Below are positions 43,938 through 52,789 of a stretch of DNA of 64,000 bases, piece after piece. The DNA lies in the NCBI GenBank assembly GCA_963736425.1, contig CAVTOX010000014.1:248001-312000 (forward strand). Direction: 5' to 3'. Position 1 is the stretch's first letter. Every line of letters begins with the position of its first letter. The notes below the pieces were generated by a model, which was not told the origin of the DNA, ran no database searches, and saw nothing but the letters and a program-made list of their open reading frames with translations. Both the position numbers and the translations under genes were made by a program. This DNA is from Prado023 sp963736425. Its GTDB lineage: Bacteria > Actinomycetota > Actinomycetes > S36-B12 > CAIYMF01.

Positions 43938-44615
43938 TCAGAGGTACTTGTACAGCAGCATGCTGGCCACGAGGGCCAGGATCAGCAGCACCGCGGCGGT
44001 GTCCAGTCCGAGGCGCAGGGGGCGCTCCAGTCGTCGCTTCGTGCCGGCGCCCAGATGGCCCTCGAGCACGTTGATCCGGGTGATCGCGGCGAAGGCTGCA
44101 ATCGTCGTCACGTAGAGAATCATGCAGTAGGGGCACAGGGCGCCGATGACGAAGTAGGACTCCACGAAGAGCCAGATCGCGAAGGCCAGTCCCAGCGTGA
44201 AACCCGCGTGCGCGCCCAGCATGAACCAGCGCGGGAACCGGACCCCGCCGAGGGCAGCCACCGCGATGGTGATCATCACTGGCTGGCTCATCAGGCCCAG
44301 GAATGCGTTGGGGAAGCCCAGCAGGCTGGCCTGCCAGCTCAGCCCCACCGTGGCGCACGAGATCGTCGACGAGATGTTGCACGACAGGTCAGCAAGCGGG
44401 TCCTCGGCCAGGCGCACGGCATCGATGGACAGCTCCAGGGAGGCCAGCAGCCCGACCACGCCAGCCACCAGGATCACGACGAACGCCCCGGCGTGATACC
44501 GGTCGCGAGCGGTGGGCAGCGGATGCGCCGGGGGTTCGGCACCCTCGGTGGTGACGTTGACCATCGCGTCCTGCCTGTCCTCGGTCGTCGGGGTGTGGCC
44601 AGTGTGCAGCCGCAC
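43938..44615 (-). CDS. vitamin K epoxide reductase family protein (VKOR)
   Basis: A 225-residue integral membrane protein with about five hydrophobic segments. Bacterial VKOR reoxidises DsbA-like proteins and passes electrons to quinone. The loop cysteine pair is in LSCNISSTISCATVG and the active-site CxxC in GALCPYCMILY. No thioredoxin domain is fused. GTG 44615 lies 7 nt after a TAACAT element; GTG 44621 is too close to it and ATG further in is possible. It is divergent from a DsbA-like gene, the likely redox partner. Confidence 0.9.
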   Translation of the reverse strand: MRLHTGHTPTTEDRQDAMVNVTTEGAEPPAHPLPTARDRYHAGAFVVILVAGVVGLLASLELSIDAVRLAEDPLADLSCNISSTISCATVGLSWQASLLGFPNAFLGLMSQPVMITIAVAALGGVRFPRWFMLGAHAGFTLGLAFAIWLFVESYFVIGALCPYCMILYVTTIAAFAAITRINVLEGHLGAGTKRRLERPLRLGLDTAAVLLILALVASMLLYKYL

Positions 44616-44622
44616 GTGCACG

Positions 44623-44628
44623 ATGTTA
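44623..44628 (-). promoter_or_regulatory. -10 element and leaderless start of the VKOR gene
   Basis: TAACAT on the minus strand, 7 nt, then GTG 44615. It lies in the 113-bp divergent region shared with the DsbA-like gene. Confidence 0.5.
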
Positions 44629-44698
44629 GTTCAGCGGCCGCATATCCGGGATCGGCCTGCGCCACGACACGACGCGGGTCCCATGCCCGGCATTTCGG

Positions 44699-44704
44699 GT
44701 AATC
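44699..44704 (+). promoter_or_regulatory. -10 element of the DsbA-like gene
   Basis: TAATCT lies 24 nt ahead of ATG 44729, with GGAGG (44719-44723) as ribosome site. Unlike its divergent partner, this gene has a short leader. Confidence 0.5.
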
Positions 44705-44728
44705 TTGGCTCAACTCACGGAGGTAACG

Positions 44729-45588
44729 ATGGCAGCCGAGAAGAACACGCCCGCATCGGGCCAGCCCGGACTGACGCCCAAGCAGCTCGCGGAGCAGGCG
44801 CGCGCCGAGTCGGAGGCCGGCGAGCGCCGCCGTGAGCGCACCATCCGGATCGTCGGCGGGATCGTGGTGCTGCTGGTGGTCGGCGGCCTGCTGGCCGTCG
44901 GCTTCTTCGCCGGCCGGGACAACGGAACCGAGGGGTCGGCGAACCCGGCCCCGACCCCCGACCCGAACGCGCCCTGCCCGCCGGGGTCTCGGCGACAACT
45001 ACGGCGTGCCCTACGGCACGGGATGGACGTCGGCGGACGAGGCGAAGCTGCCGACGCTCGAGATCTGGGAGGACTTCCAGTGCCCGGCCTGCAAGCAGGT
45101 TGAGGCGGCATCGGGCGCCCAGATCCAGGCACCTGGCCGACGCCGGCAAGGTCAAGCTGCTCTACCGGCCGGCCATCTTCCTCGACGCCAGCCTGGCGGC
45201 GAAGAACGAGGCCAGCGGGAATCCCGAACTCCTCGGCCCGCGCCACCAGTGCCTGGGGCTGCGCGATCGACGCCGGGAAGACCGGCGAGTACCACTCGGC
45301 CGTGTTCGACATCCAGCCCGCCGATGAGGGCGTCGGGTACTCCGACCAGCAGCTCATCGACCTCGGGACGACGGTCGGGATCGCCGACGCGGACCTGGCC
45401 ACGTACACCAAGTGCGTCCAGGACGGCACCTACCTGCGCCTGGTCGGCCAACAGCAACCAGGCAGTTCGTCGAGTCCGGCGCGGGCGGGACCCCCACGGC
45501 CTACCTCAACGGGGTGGAGCTCAACAGCGCCGACCTCGCGGACATCGAGGGCCTCACGCAGAAGATCGAAGCCGCGACGGCCAAGTGA
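44729..45588 (+). CDS. DsbA-like thioredoxin-fold protein, five frameshifts
   Basis: A membrane-anchored thiol-disulfide oxidoreductase. N-terminal cytoplasmic region, one membrane segment (about residues 47-68), a proline-rich linker, then a thioredoxin domain with CPAC (WEDFQCPACKQ). The reading frame moves forward by one base five times, near 44983-44986, 45128-45129, 45223-45225, 45446-45447 and 45465-45467. Removing one base at each gives an uninterrupted 284-residue DSBA-like protein, including RPAIFLDASLAAKNEAS, GCAIDAGKTGEYH and GAGGTPTAYLNGVEL with the cis-proline TP. Such density points to local sequence errors. The stop overlaps the lgt start. Confidence 0.85.
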
Positions 45589-46461
45589 TCGGCGCGCTGG
45601 CCACCTCGATCCCGAGTCCGGACCAGTCGGTCTGGCACCTGGGTCCGCTGCCGCTGCGGGCGTACGCGCTGTGCATCCTCGTGGGGATCTTCGTCGCCAT
45701 GTGGGTCGGCGACCGGCGCTGGGTCGCCCGCGGAGGCAACAAGGGCGTGGTCTACGACGTCGCCGTCTGGGCCGTCCCGTTCGGGATCATCGGTGGGCGG
45801 CTCTACCACGTCCTGACCGACTGGCCCACCTACTTCGGATCCGGGGGATCGGGCCTCCGCGGAGCGATCGCCATCTGGGAGGGCGGCCTCGGCATCTGGG
45901 GTGCGATCGCGCTCGGGACAGTCGGGGCCTGGATCGGCTGCCGCCGCCAGGGCGTTCCACTTCCGCCGTTCACCGATGCCCTGGCCGTGGGCGTGCCCCT
46001 GGCCCAGGCCATCGGTCGCGTGGGGAACTGGTTCAACCAGGAGCTCTTCGGCAAGCCCACGGACCTGCCGTGGGGCCTGGAGATCGACCCGGTGCACCGT
46101 CCGGAGGGCTTACGAGCAGTTCGCGACATTCCACCCCACGTTCCTCTACGAGGCCCTGTGGCTCGTTGGTGTGGCTGGGCTCGTGGCGTGGGCGGACAGG
46201 CGCTGGACGCTGGGCCACGGTCGCGCATTCGCCCTGTACGTCGCGACCTACTGCGTCGGGCGCCTGGGCATGGAGATGCTGCGCATCGACCCGGCCACGC
46301 AGGTCGGCGGCATCCGGATCAACGTGTTCACCTCCGTGGTCGTCGGGCTCGGGGCGGTCGTCTACTTCGTGGTCAGCGCCCGGACGCGACCGGGACGCGA
46401 GTCCCCGGAGGAGCTCCAGGGTATCCGCGCAGGTCAGGAGTCCGTTCCCGCGGCGGACTGA
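45585..46461 (+). CDS. lgt: prolipoprotein diacylglyceryl transferase (Lgt), one frameshift
   Basis: Lgt transfers diacylglycerol to the cysteine of prolipoproteins, the step before LspA (18.5 kb). Seven membrane segments can be traced. The signature AIGRVGNWFNQELFG and RAYALCILVGIF are in the first frame; after 46110 the sequence YEQFATFHPTFLYEALWLVG and the C-terminus are in the next frame. An extra T at 46110-46111 explains it; the restored length is 291 residues. The GTG overlaps the DsbA-like stop, so the two are coupled. Confidence 0.92.
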
Positions 46462-46479
46462 GGGGACCCTGAGTCCCCT
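46461..46479. terminator. short hairpin after lgt
   Basis: AGGGGAC / GTCCCCT form a 7-bp perfect stem with loop CCTGA beginning on the last base of the lgt stop codon. There is no T-tract. It may end or stabilise the lgt message. The remaining gap to 46599 shows no further gene. Confidence 0.5.
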
Positions 46480-46599
46480 CGAGAGTCAGGACTTTCGACG
46501 CGCGATTGTTGGCCGTTCAATGCCGAATGTCGGGTTCCGCGACCCGCATAGTTGATCCTGCAAGGGATTCCTCCCCACTTCACGAGAAGAGAGCCACAC

Positions 46600-47047
46600 A
46601 TGTCCAAGACCCCGAAGGTCGTCGCGATCCTGCTGTACATCGCAGGCGCGATCATGATCGTCGCCGGTGCCGGCACCTGGTACACGGTGTCCGACCAGCT
46701 GGCCGCCGAGAAGCATCACGGTGACCGACGACGCCAACTGCCAGGCCGGCCAGGAGGTCAACGGCCCGCTCGAGGCCTACTGCATGGCCGACATCATCGC
46801 CCACCACGCCCTCGAGGCCACCGGTGGCAAGACCTACGCCGAGCTCGACCGCGAGGACCCGCTGCGGGCCACCGCGCAGAGCGCGTCGTTCCTGCGCGCC
46901 TCGCTGTTCACGTCCGTGGTGGCGTTCGGCGTTGCCGCCTTCGCGATGGGCGTCGGCCTGCTGAGCATCCTCATCGGCGCGGGCATCGGCTCGCTGGACA
47001 AGCGGACCAAGGCCGCGGCCCTGCCGGCGGAGACCGTCAGCGCCTGA
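46600..47047 (+). CDS. small membrane protein often mislabelled LigA-like, one frameshift
   Basis: The restored 148-residue protein starts SKTPKVVAILLYIAGAIMIV (membrane segment), continues VSDQLAAEK, then in the next frame ITVTDDANCQAGQEVNGP, ADIIAHHALEATGGKTYAEL, and a second membrane segment FTSVVAFGVAAFAMGVGLL. The break is an extra C at 46714 (AAGCATCAC). This is a conserved actinobacterial family that databases often call aromatic ring-opening dioxygenase LigA without support; no dioxygenase active site is visible. Two cysteines (NCQAG, AYCMAD) lie in the extracellular loop. A strong terminator follows. Confidence 0.75.
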
Positions 47048-47062
47048 CGCACAGCACGACCC

Positions 47063-47098
47063 CGTGGTGCCCGTCCCCTTTGTGGGGCGGGCACCACG
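47063..47098. terminator. bidirectional hairpin terminator between convergent genes
   Basis: CGTGGTGCCCG (47063-47073) pairs with CGGGCACCACG (47088-47098), an 11-bp perfect stem that extends by a T-G and three C-G pairs toward a short loop. It sits between the convergent LigA-like and aminotransferase-fusion genes and would work for either strand. No T-tract, as usual in high-GC actinobacteria. Confidence 0.75.
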
Positions 47099-47121
47099 TG
47101 CATTCCGGGGGCACCCCCGGG

Positions 47122-50039
47122 CTACCAGCCCTCGGTGAACGCCACCTCGAGGGCCTCGAGCAGGAAGTCCACCCCTGCCTGGTCGATGCAGAGCGGCGGC
47201 TTGATCTTCAGGACGTTCATGTGGTCGCCGGTGGCCGCCATGATCACGCCGAGCCCCAGCAGCCGCTCGCAGAGGGCGTCGGTGGCGGCCGTGGCAGGAG
47301 TGCGCGACGACTTGTCCTCGACGATCTCCAGCCCGAGGTACAGCCCACGCCCGTGCACGGCGCCGGCCATCTCGAACCGCTCGACCAGCGACTCCAGGCC
47401 CCCCCGCAGCCGCGCACCCATCCGCGCGGCGTTGCCCATGAGGTCCTCGTCGCGCAGTGCTCGCAGCGTGGCGATGCCCGCCGCCGCACCTGCAGGGGTC
47501 CCGCCCATCGAGGCGAACAATGAACCCTCCGCTTCGAACGACTCCGCGATCTCCTGGCTGCACACGACCGCCGACACCGGGTACCCGTTTCCCGTCGACT
47601 TGGCCAGGCAGACGATGTCCGGGATGACGCCGTCCATCTGGAAGCCCCAGAAGTGCGACCCGAGGCGGCCGTAGCCGACCTGCACCTCGTCGGCGATGAC
47701 CACGCCACCTGCCGCTCGCACCGCCTGGTAGACCTGCGGCAGGTAGTCGCCGGGCAGCTCGATCCCCCCGGCGTTGCCGTTGAGCGTCTCGCAGACGAAG
47801 GCAGCGGGGCGCCGTCCCACTTCGGCCAGCTCCGCGAGGATCCGACGGACATCGTCGGCGTAGCGGGTCCCAGCATCGGGGCCGGTGAACGGACCCCGGT
47901 AGAGGTTCGGCGGCTCGGCCAGGTGGATCCAGTCGGGCCGTGTCTCGAGCGCGCGCGGATTGTCCATCAGGGCGCTGGACACCTCGTCGGATGCGGTGGT
48001 CCAGCCGTGGTACGCCGTGCGCAGGGCAATCGTGTCGCGGGCCCCGGTGTGCACGCGGGCCAGCCGCAGGGCGAGGTCCACCGTCTCAGATCCACTCGAG
48101 AGCAGGAACACCCGATCCAGCGCCGCGGGCATCGTCGCGATCAGCATCTCGGCGAACTCGACGTGGGCCGCATAGTGGAATCGGGAGTTGGTGTTCAGCG
48201 TGTGCAGCGCGCGGGTGACCGCCTCGGCGACAGCCGGGTGGCTGTGGCCCAGGACCGCGACGTTGTTGATGCCGTCGAGGTACACCCGACCCGAGACATC
48301 CATGAGGTGGTGCCGCCATCCGCGCTCGATGCGCGGGGGATCAGCGAAGTAGTGCTTCTGCACCGATGCCAGTGCGGACGCGCGACGGCGCAGCAGCTCG
48401 TGGGAGTCAGGTTCCATCGTTGCCGGCTCGAGTGCCGAGGAGCGCACCGGGGTCGGGGCACAGATGCCGCCAGAGCTCAGCCTGGGAGGCAGGGGCGTGG
48501 GTCGGCGCTGTGACTCCTGTGCGCACCACCTGGATGTGGATGTGGTCCGGCAGGGCGGGAGCACGGGAGGTGGTCACGGCAGCGATCGGTGCCCCCGCAG
48601 CCACCCGGGAGCCGGGTGCGCGCAGCGGCTCGGCCCCGGACACCAGCAGGTCCCAGCCCTGCTCTCCCACGAGACGGGTCACCCAGGGCTCGCCCAGGAT
48701 CAGCTGGCCCGACCAGGGAGCGACCACCTGGCTGCCTCGGGGGAGCAGGACGTCGAGTCCGAGGTGGATCGTCGCCGGCTCGTCCAGACTGTCGATGCAG
48801 GCTGTGGTGAACGTGCGGTTGTCCGTAGGCGATCACCCCCCAGCGCGGGCTCGCGGCGCCCGCGGCCGACCTGACCGCTGCCCGCACGCGCGCCGGATCG
48901 GTCCACGCTCCCTCGTCGAGCAGGGGTGAGGTGGTGGACAGGTCGATCGAGGTGACCTCGCCGAGGTCGGGGAGCACCGTGATGCCGACGGGGAACGCGG
49001 GGTCCGGCGACCCGAGCAGTCCTGCGGCGCGACGCATCGCCAGCGTCCCCAGCTCCAGGGGAAGGGCGGCCACCATCTCGAACACCGCCCGGTCCACGGC
49101 GAGGTTGTCGTGCAGGTACGGGTTGTCCGGCTCGCTGCCCATCTGGTGGGCGGTACTGACCAGGCCTGCGCAGGCGCGCGCGGCGACAATCGGCCACAAC
49201 GCCTCGACCTCGACCGCGGTGAGCGGCTGCTCGCTCAGGAAGCCGGCGAGGACGTCCTCAGCGATCCGCACTGGGTTCCGGCGATCCTTGACCAGCAGCG
49301 CGCAGATCGTGACGGCCGCCTCGGCCGCCCGCCAGGTGTGCATCAGGTCGCCGAAGTCGATGATTCCCGCGGGGACCAGACGGGCGTCCGGGCCCGGATC
49401 GCCGACCACGTTGAAGTCCGTGACGTCGGCGTGGATGACCTGCGTGGGCAGGTCGGCGGTGAGCGGGTCCAGGGCCTGTTGGGACGCCTCCGAGAGTCGG
49501 TGGACGCGTCCTCCCAGGTCCCGGTCGAGGGCGCGGAGCAGGTCGCGGACCACCTGCGGGGAGCGCCGGACGTCCCACTGGTTGGGCAGCTCGGCCCCCG
49601 GGTGCCAGAACGCGGCGAGGGACCCACAGACCTGCCCTGCCAGGGCCCCGAACTGCCGCGCTGTGACCGGTGCGAAGTACCCGGGGTCGGTCATCGGGAC
49701 GCCCTCGACGTAGGTCAGCAGCCGCACGCTGTGGGGGGTGCCGGCGAGGTCCAGCACCTCGCGCAGGGCGCCACCAGTCGAGGCGATCGGTTGCGGTGCC
49801 CGGATCGTCAGGTCCGCCAGAGCCAGCATCGCGGCGTTCTGGGCGTCGAGGGACTCATCGGGGATTGCGGCGTTGGCCACCTTGAGCACGTAGCTGGCGC
49901 CCCCGCTCGTGATCAGGAAGTTGCGGTCCTGGTGGCTGCCGAGTTCCCGGACCCTCGGATCAGTCAGGGCCCACAGATCCGCGACGATGCGGCGCGCGTC
50001 GTCGAGGTCGAGGTCCGGCGCCTCCTCGAGGATGCTCAC
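47122..50039 (-). CDS. fusion: APH-type kinase + M23-like domain + class III aminotransferase (two frameshifts)
   Basis: Three domains in one restored 971-residue protein. Residues 1-405: choline/aminoglycoside phosphotransferase fold with the catalytic VIHADVTDFNVVGD and GIIDFGDL. About 406-535: lysostaphin/M23-type beta domain (TIHLGLDVLLPRG, VVAPWSGQLILGE, DHIHIQVV). About 536-971: PLP class III aminotransferase with VFLLSSGSETVDLALRLAR, VIADEVQVGYGR and Lys in VCLAKSTGNGYP. The frame steps forward once near 48818-48824 and once near 48430-48434. The domain order matches known large fusions related to hydroxylysine kinase and phospho-lyase, suggesting phosphorylation then PLP-dependent elimination of an amino alcohol. 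If the second break is real, the aminotransferase would start at the ATG overlapping the upstream stop. Start GTG 50039 is leaderless. Confidence 0.82.
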
Positions 50040-50045
50040 CCGAGC

Positions 50046-50051
50046 AGGGTA
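50046..50051 (-). promoter_or_regulatory. -10 element and leaderless start of the kinase/aminotransferase fusion
   Basis: TACCCT on the minus strand, 6 nt, then GTG 50039. It is divergent from a similar element serving the acyltransferase gene. Confidence 0.55.
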
Positions 50052-50124
50052 GCGCTGAGCGGCCGCGGGGAGTCGGCGTCTGGACAGTGACCTCTGCCAC
50101 TTATGCCGACCTCCTCGTCGGGCG

Positions 50125-50130
50125 TACCGT
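50125..50130 (+). promoter_or_regulatory. -10 element and leaderless start of the acyltransferase gene
   Basis: TACCGT, 7 nt, ATG 50138. An in-frame start further upstream (50087) would lie outside such a transcript. Confidence 0.5.
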
Positions 50131-50137
50131 GCAAGGC

Positions 50138-51508
50138 ATGGAGCCCGGGAGCCGGGATCGCTTCATCGACCTGCTGCGCGGCGGGAGCATCGTGGCGGTG
50201 GTGGTGGGGCATTGGCTCGTGGCCGACGTCCGGTGGGTCGACGTGGCCGGCCCAGGGCGGCTGGTCGAGACCAGCTCCCTGCATGAGGTTCCGGCGATGT
50301 GGCCGTTGACGTGGCTGTTCGTGGTCATCCCGCTGTTCTTCTTCGTGGGGGGCTATGCCAACCGGCGCAGCTGGGAGGGGACCCGGCGCCGCGGTGAGGG
50401 CTACGCCACGTTCGTGGACCGCCGCGTCCACCGGGTCCTGGCGCCGGCCGGGCTGTACATCGCTGTGGTGGCGCTGGTCGGACTGCTGGTCGATCGGGCC
50501 GGCGGGGTGGGTGTCCGGGCTCTGGGCGGGCTGTTCTACCAGCCGCTGTGGTTCCTCGGCGCCTACCTGTGCGTGGTCGCCCTCACGCCACTGACGCTGC
50601 GCCTGCACGCGCGCTTCGGGGTGGCGGTGATCCCTGTGATGGTGCTGATGGTGGCACTTCTCGACGTCGGCCGGTTCGCCCTCGGGGTGGAGGCCTCCGG
50701 CTACGCCAACGTCCTGCTCGTGTGGATCCTGATGCACCAGCTGGGATACCTCCATGTCGACGGGGCACTGACTCGTCCGGTGGCGGTGGGCATGGCACTG
50801 GGAGGGCTGGGAGTGACGGCCCTCCTCGTGGCATTCGGGCCCTACACGGCCACCATGGTGGGCGTGACGGACGGACCGGTGGGGAACATGCACCCGCCGA
50901 CCCTGGCCATCGCGGCCCTGGGGTTCGGGCAGGTCGGCATCGCCCTGCTCCTGCGCGAGCCGCTCACCCGGTGGCTGGCGCGGCCCCGGGTGTGGGCGGC
51001 GGTCGTCGTGGTCAACCTGAGCGTGATGAGCATCTACCTGTGGCACCAGGCGGCGCTGACGATCGCGGCCAGGCTGGTCCTGCCGCTGGGGTATCCCGAC
51101 CCGACTCCGGGGACGCCGACGTGGTGGGCGGCCCGGCTGCTGTGGCTGCTCCTTCCCGGCGTGGTCCTCGCAGGGATCGTGGCGCTGGTCGGTCCCGCCG
51201 AGCGCGTCGCCGCGCCCTCCCGCATCCGGTCCGGGAGCGGGACGGCGTCGGCAGCGGTTGCCGGTGTGGTGCTCGTCTGCGTCGGGTTCCTGGGGCTGGC
51301 GGGCGCCTCGGCCACGGAGCCGTTCGCCCCGGGGCAGTCCCTGGGGCCGTTCACCGCCTCGCCGGTGCTCGGACTGTCGGCGATCGTCGCCGCGGCCGCA
51401 CTCTTCTGGGCCCTTCGCCGGGTGGCACCGGACGAGGGTGTCGGTCCGGGCTCAGCCGGTCCGGGTGAGGATCAGCAGGGTGCCGTCGTCGGTCGTGGCC
51501 GCCACTGA
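50138..51508 (+). CDS. acyltransferase family 3 membrane protein
   Basis: A 456-residue polytopic protein (about ten membrane segments) with the acyltransferase-3/OafA fold: RDRFIDLLRGGSIVAVVVGHW at the start carries the conserved Arg and His, followed by FFFVGGYANRRSW and VMSIYLWHQAALTIA. Relatives transfer acyl groups to sugars, lipids or peptidoglycan at the membrane; the substrate here is unknown. The last 20 residues (after RRVAPDEG) overlap the convergent dehydrogenase by 57 bp and look non-conserved. Confidence 0.83.
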   Translation: MEPGSRDRFIDLLRGGSIVAVVVGHWLVADVRWVDVAGPGRLVETSSLHEVPAMWPLTWLFVVIPLFFFVGGYANRRSWEGTRRRGEGYATFVDRRVHRVLAPAGLYIAVVALVGLLVDRAGGVGVRALGGLFYQPLWFLGAYLCVVALTPLTLRLHARFGVAVIPVMVLMVALLDVGRFALGVEASGYANVLLVWILMHQLGYLHVDGALTRPVAVGMALGGLGVTALLVAFGPYTATMVGVTDGPVGNMHPPTLAIAALGFGQVGIALLLREPLTRWLARPRVWAAVVVVNLSVMSIYLWHQAALTIAARLVLPLGYPDPTPGTPTWWAARLLWLLLPGVVLAGIVALVGPAERVAAPSRIRSGSGTASAAVAGVVLVCVGFLGLAGASATEPFAPGQSLGPFTASPVLGLSAIVAAAALFWALRRVAPDEGVGPGSAGPGEDQQGAVVGRGRH

Positions 51509-52626
51509 GCCGTCGGGACGGACCTCGACGTCGCGGATCCGGTTGCCCACCTCGAGGCGCTCGCGTTCCTGCACCCGACCTGCGCGATCCACCCGGATCC
51601 GCCAGAAGGACTGGTCCTTGAGCGTGCCCATCAGCAGGTCCCCGCCCACCGACGTCGTCCATCCCGACCAGGAGCGCGGCACCTGGACCAGCTCGGAGGT
51701 GGCCACGCTGGGCACCCAGGCTGCCTTCGGCTTCGTGTAGCCCACATGGGTGCCGGTGCGCTGGGGCATGACGTAGTCGTTGGTGCCGTAGGGCTCGCCC
51801 AAGGTCACGAACGGCCAGCCGTAGTCCCGGCCCCGGCGGATCAGGTTCAACTCATCGCCACCCCGGGGGCCGTGCTCGGTCTCCCAGAGCCTGCCCAGGC
51901 GGTCCATCGTGAGGCCCTGGCCCATTGCGATGGCCCTGGCTGATCCGGACGGGCTTCCTGCCCGCGGCGATCCGCAGGACCGAGCCGAGCTGCCCGCGGA
52001 CGTCGCGGTTGTTGATGCCGGGATAGCCGAGGTCGCCGAGGGTGACATAGGCGCTGGAGCCCGTGATCGCGTACCAGCTTGCCCGAGGCATGCTGGATGT
52101 TGGCCGGCGGGACGCACGGCTTCGAGCGCAGGACCTTCGTCGTGCGCAGGATGCGCGGTCGGGCATCCAGCCTGACATCGACCCGATTCACCGCGAGGCG
52201 GACGCACTTCCTGCCGGCGACAAACTCCGGGAAGGAGACGAACAGTCGGACCCGGGCGCCCTTGGTGGACATCACCTCGATGTCGGTGGGGGCGAACCGG
52301 GCGTCGTCCAGGCGCTGTTCGGGGCGGATCACCTGGCCCACCTCCTGCAGCACGCCAATCGCGGGGTCCATGACCAGGAGCCGGGTGCCGTCGGCGCCGC
52401 CGCCGAGGAGCATCCTGCCGTCGCTCAGCGCAGCGGACGTGGGTCCGCGGGTGCCGCCGGCCGAGTCCCGCACGACGGCCTCGGCGATCGGCACCCGGGC
52501 GACCTGCACCGAACCGACCGTGCTGGCAAGGGAGGTGGGCGGCGCGTCCGCGGGAAGGATCACGGCGGCGGCCGCTGTGGCGGTCCCGGTCGCTATCACG
52601 AGGACGGGCAGCAGGAGGCGGACCAT
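51452..52626 (-). CDS. PQQ-type glucose/sorbosone dehydrogenase-like secreted protein (two frameshifts)
   Basis: A beta-propeller oxidoreductase of the glucose/sorbosone dehydrogenase family, predicted exported. The 390-residue restored protein has a signal peptide (MVRLLLPVLVIATGTATAAA), LLVMDPAIGVLQE, then in a second frame YVTLGDLGYPGINNRDVRG, and in a third TEHGPRGGDELNLIRRGRDY and YGWPFVTLGEPYG, ending in GGDLLMGTLKDQSFWRI. Extra bases at 52079-52080 and 51951-51953 explain the two steps. Start ATG 52626 is 7 nt from TACCCT. The real electron donor and cofactor are not determined. Confidence 0.83.
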
Positions 52627-52633
52627 GGGCATG

Positions 52634-52639
52634 AGGGTA
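52634..52639 (-). promoter_or_regulatory. -10 element and leaderless start of the sugar dehydrogenase gene
   Basis: TACCCT on the minus strand, 7 nt, then ATG 52626. Another ATG at 52632 is only 1 nt away and is less likely. Confidence 0.5.
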
Positions 52640-52679
52640 ACGGCGATCCCCGGGGGGCACACGATGAGTCGAGATGGCC

Positions 52680-52685
52680 TATCCT
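52680..52685 (+). promoter_or_regulatory. possible -10 element of gltB
   Basis: TATCCT lies about 105 nt ahead of the gltB ATG. No good -35 is visible. The resulting leader of about 97 nt contains a short overlapping reading frame starting at ATG 52771 but no recognised riboswitch. Confidence 0.35.
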
Positions 52686-52789
52686 TGCCTGCCAGGTGGG
52701 CCAACGACGTCCCACCGACCTCAACTCCCGCACCCACCGCGTCCTCGCGGCCCGCTGGAGCAGGCCGGTGATGACGTTGAGGAGCCACT

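Noticed and set aside
46600..47047. Aromatic ring-opening dioxygenase (LigA)
   Set aside because: The label is inherited in databases, but the protein is a small two-segment membrane protein without dioxygenase residues.
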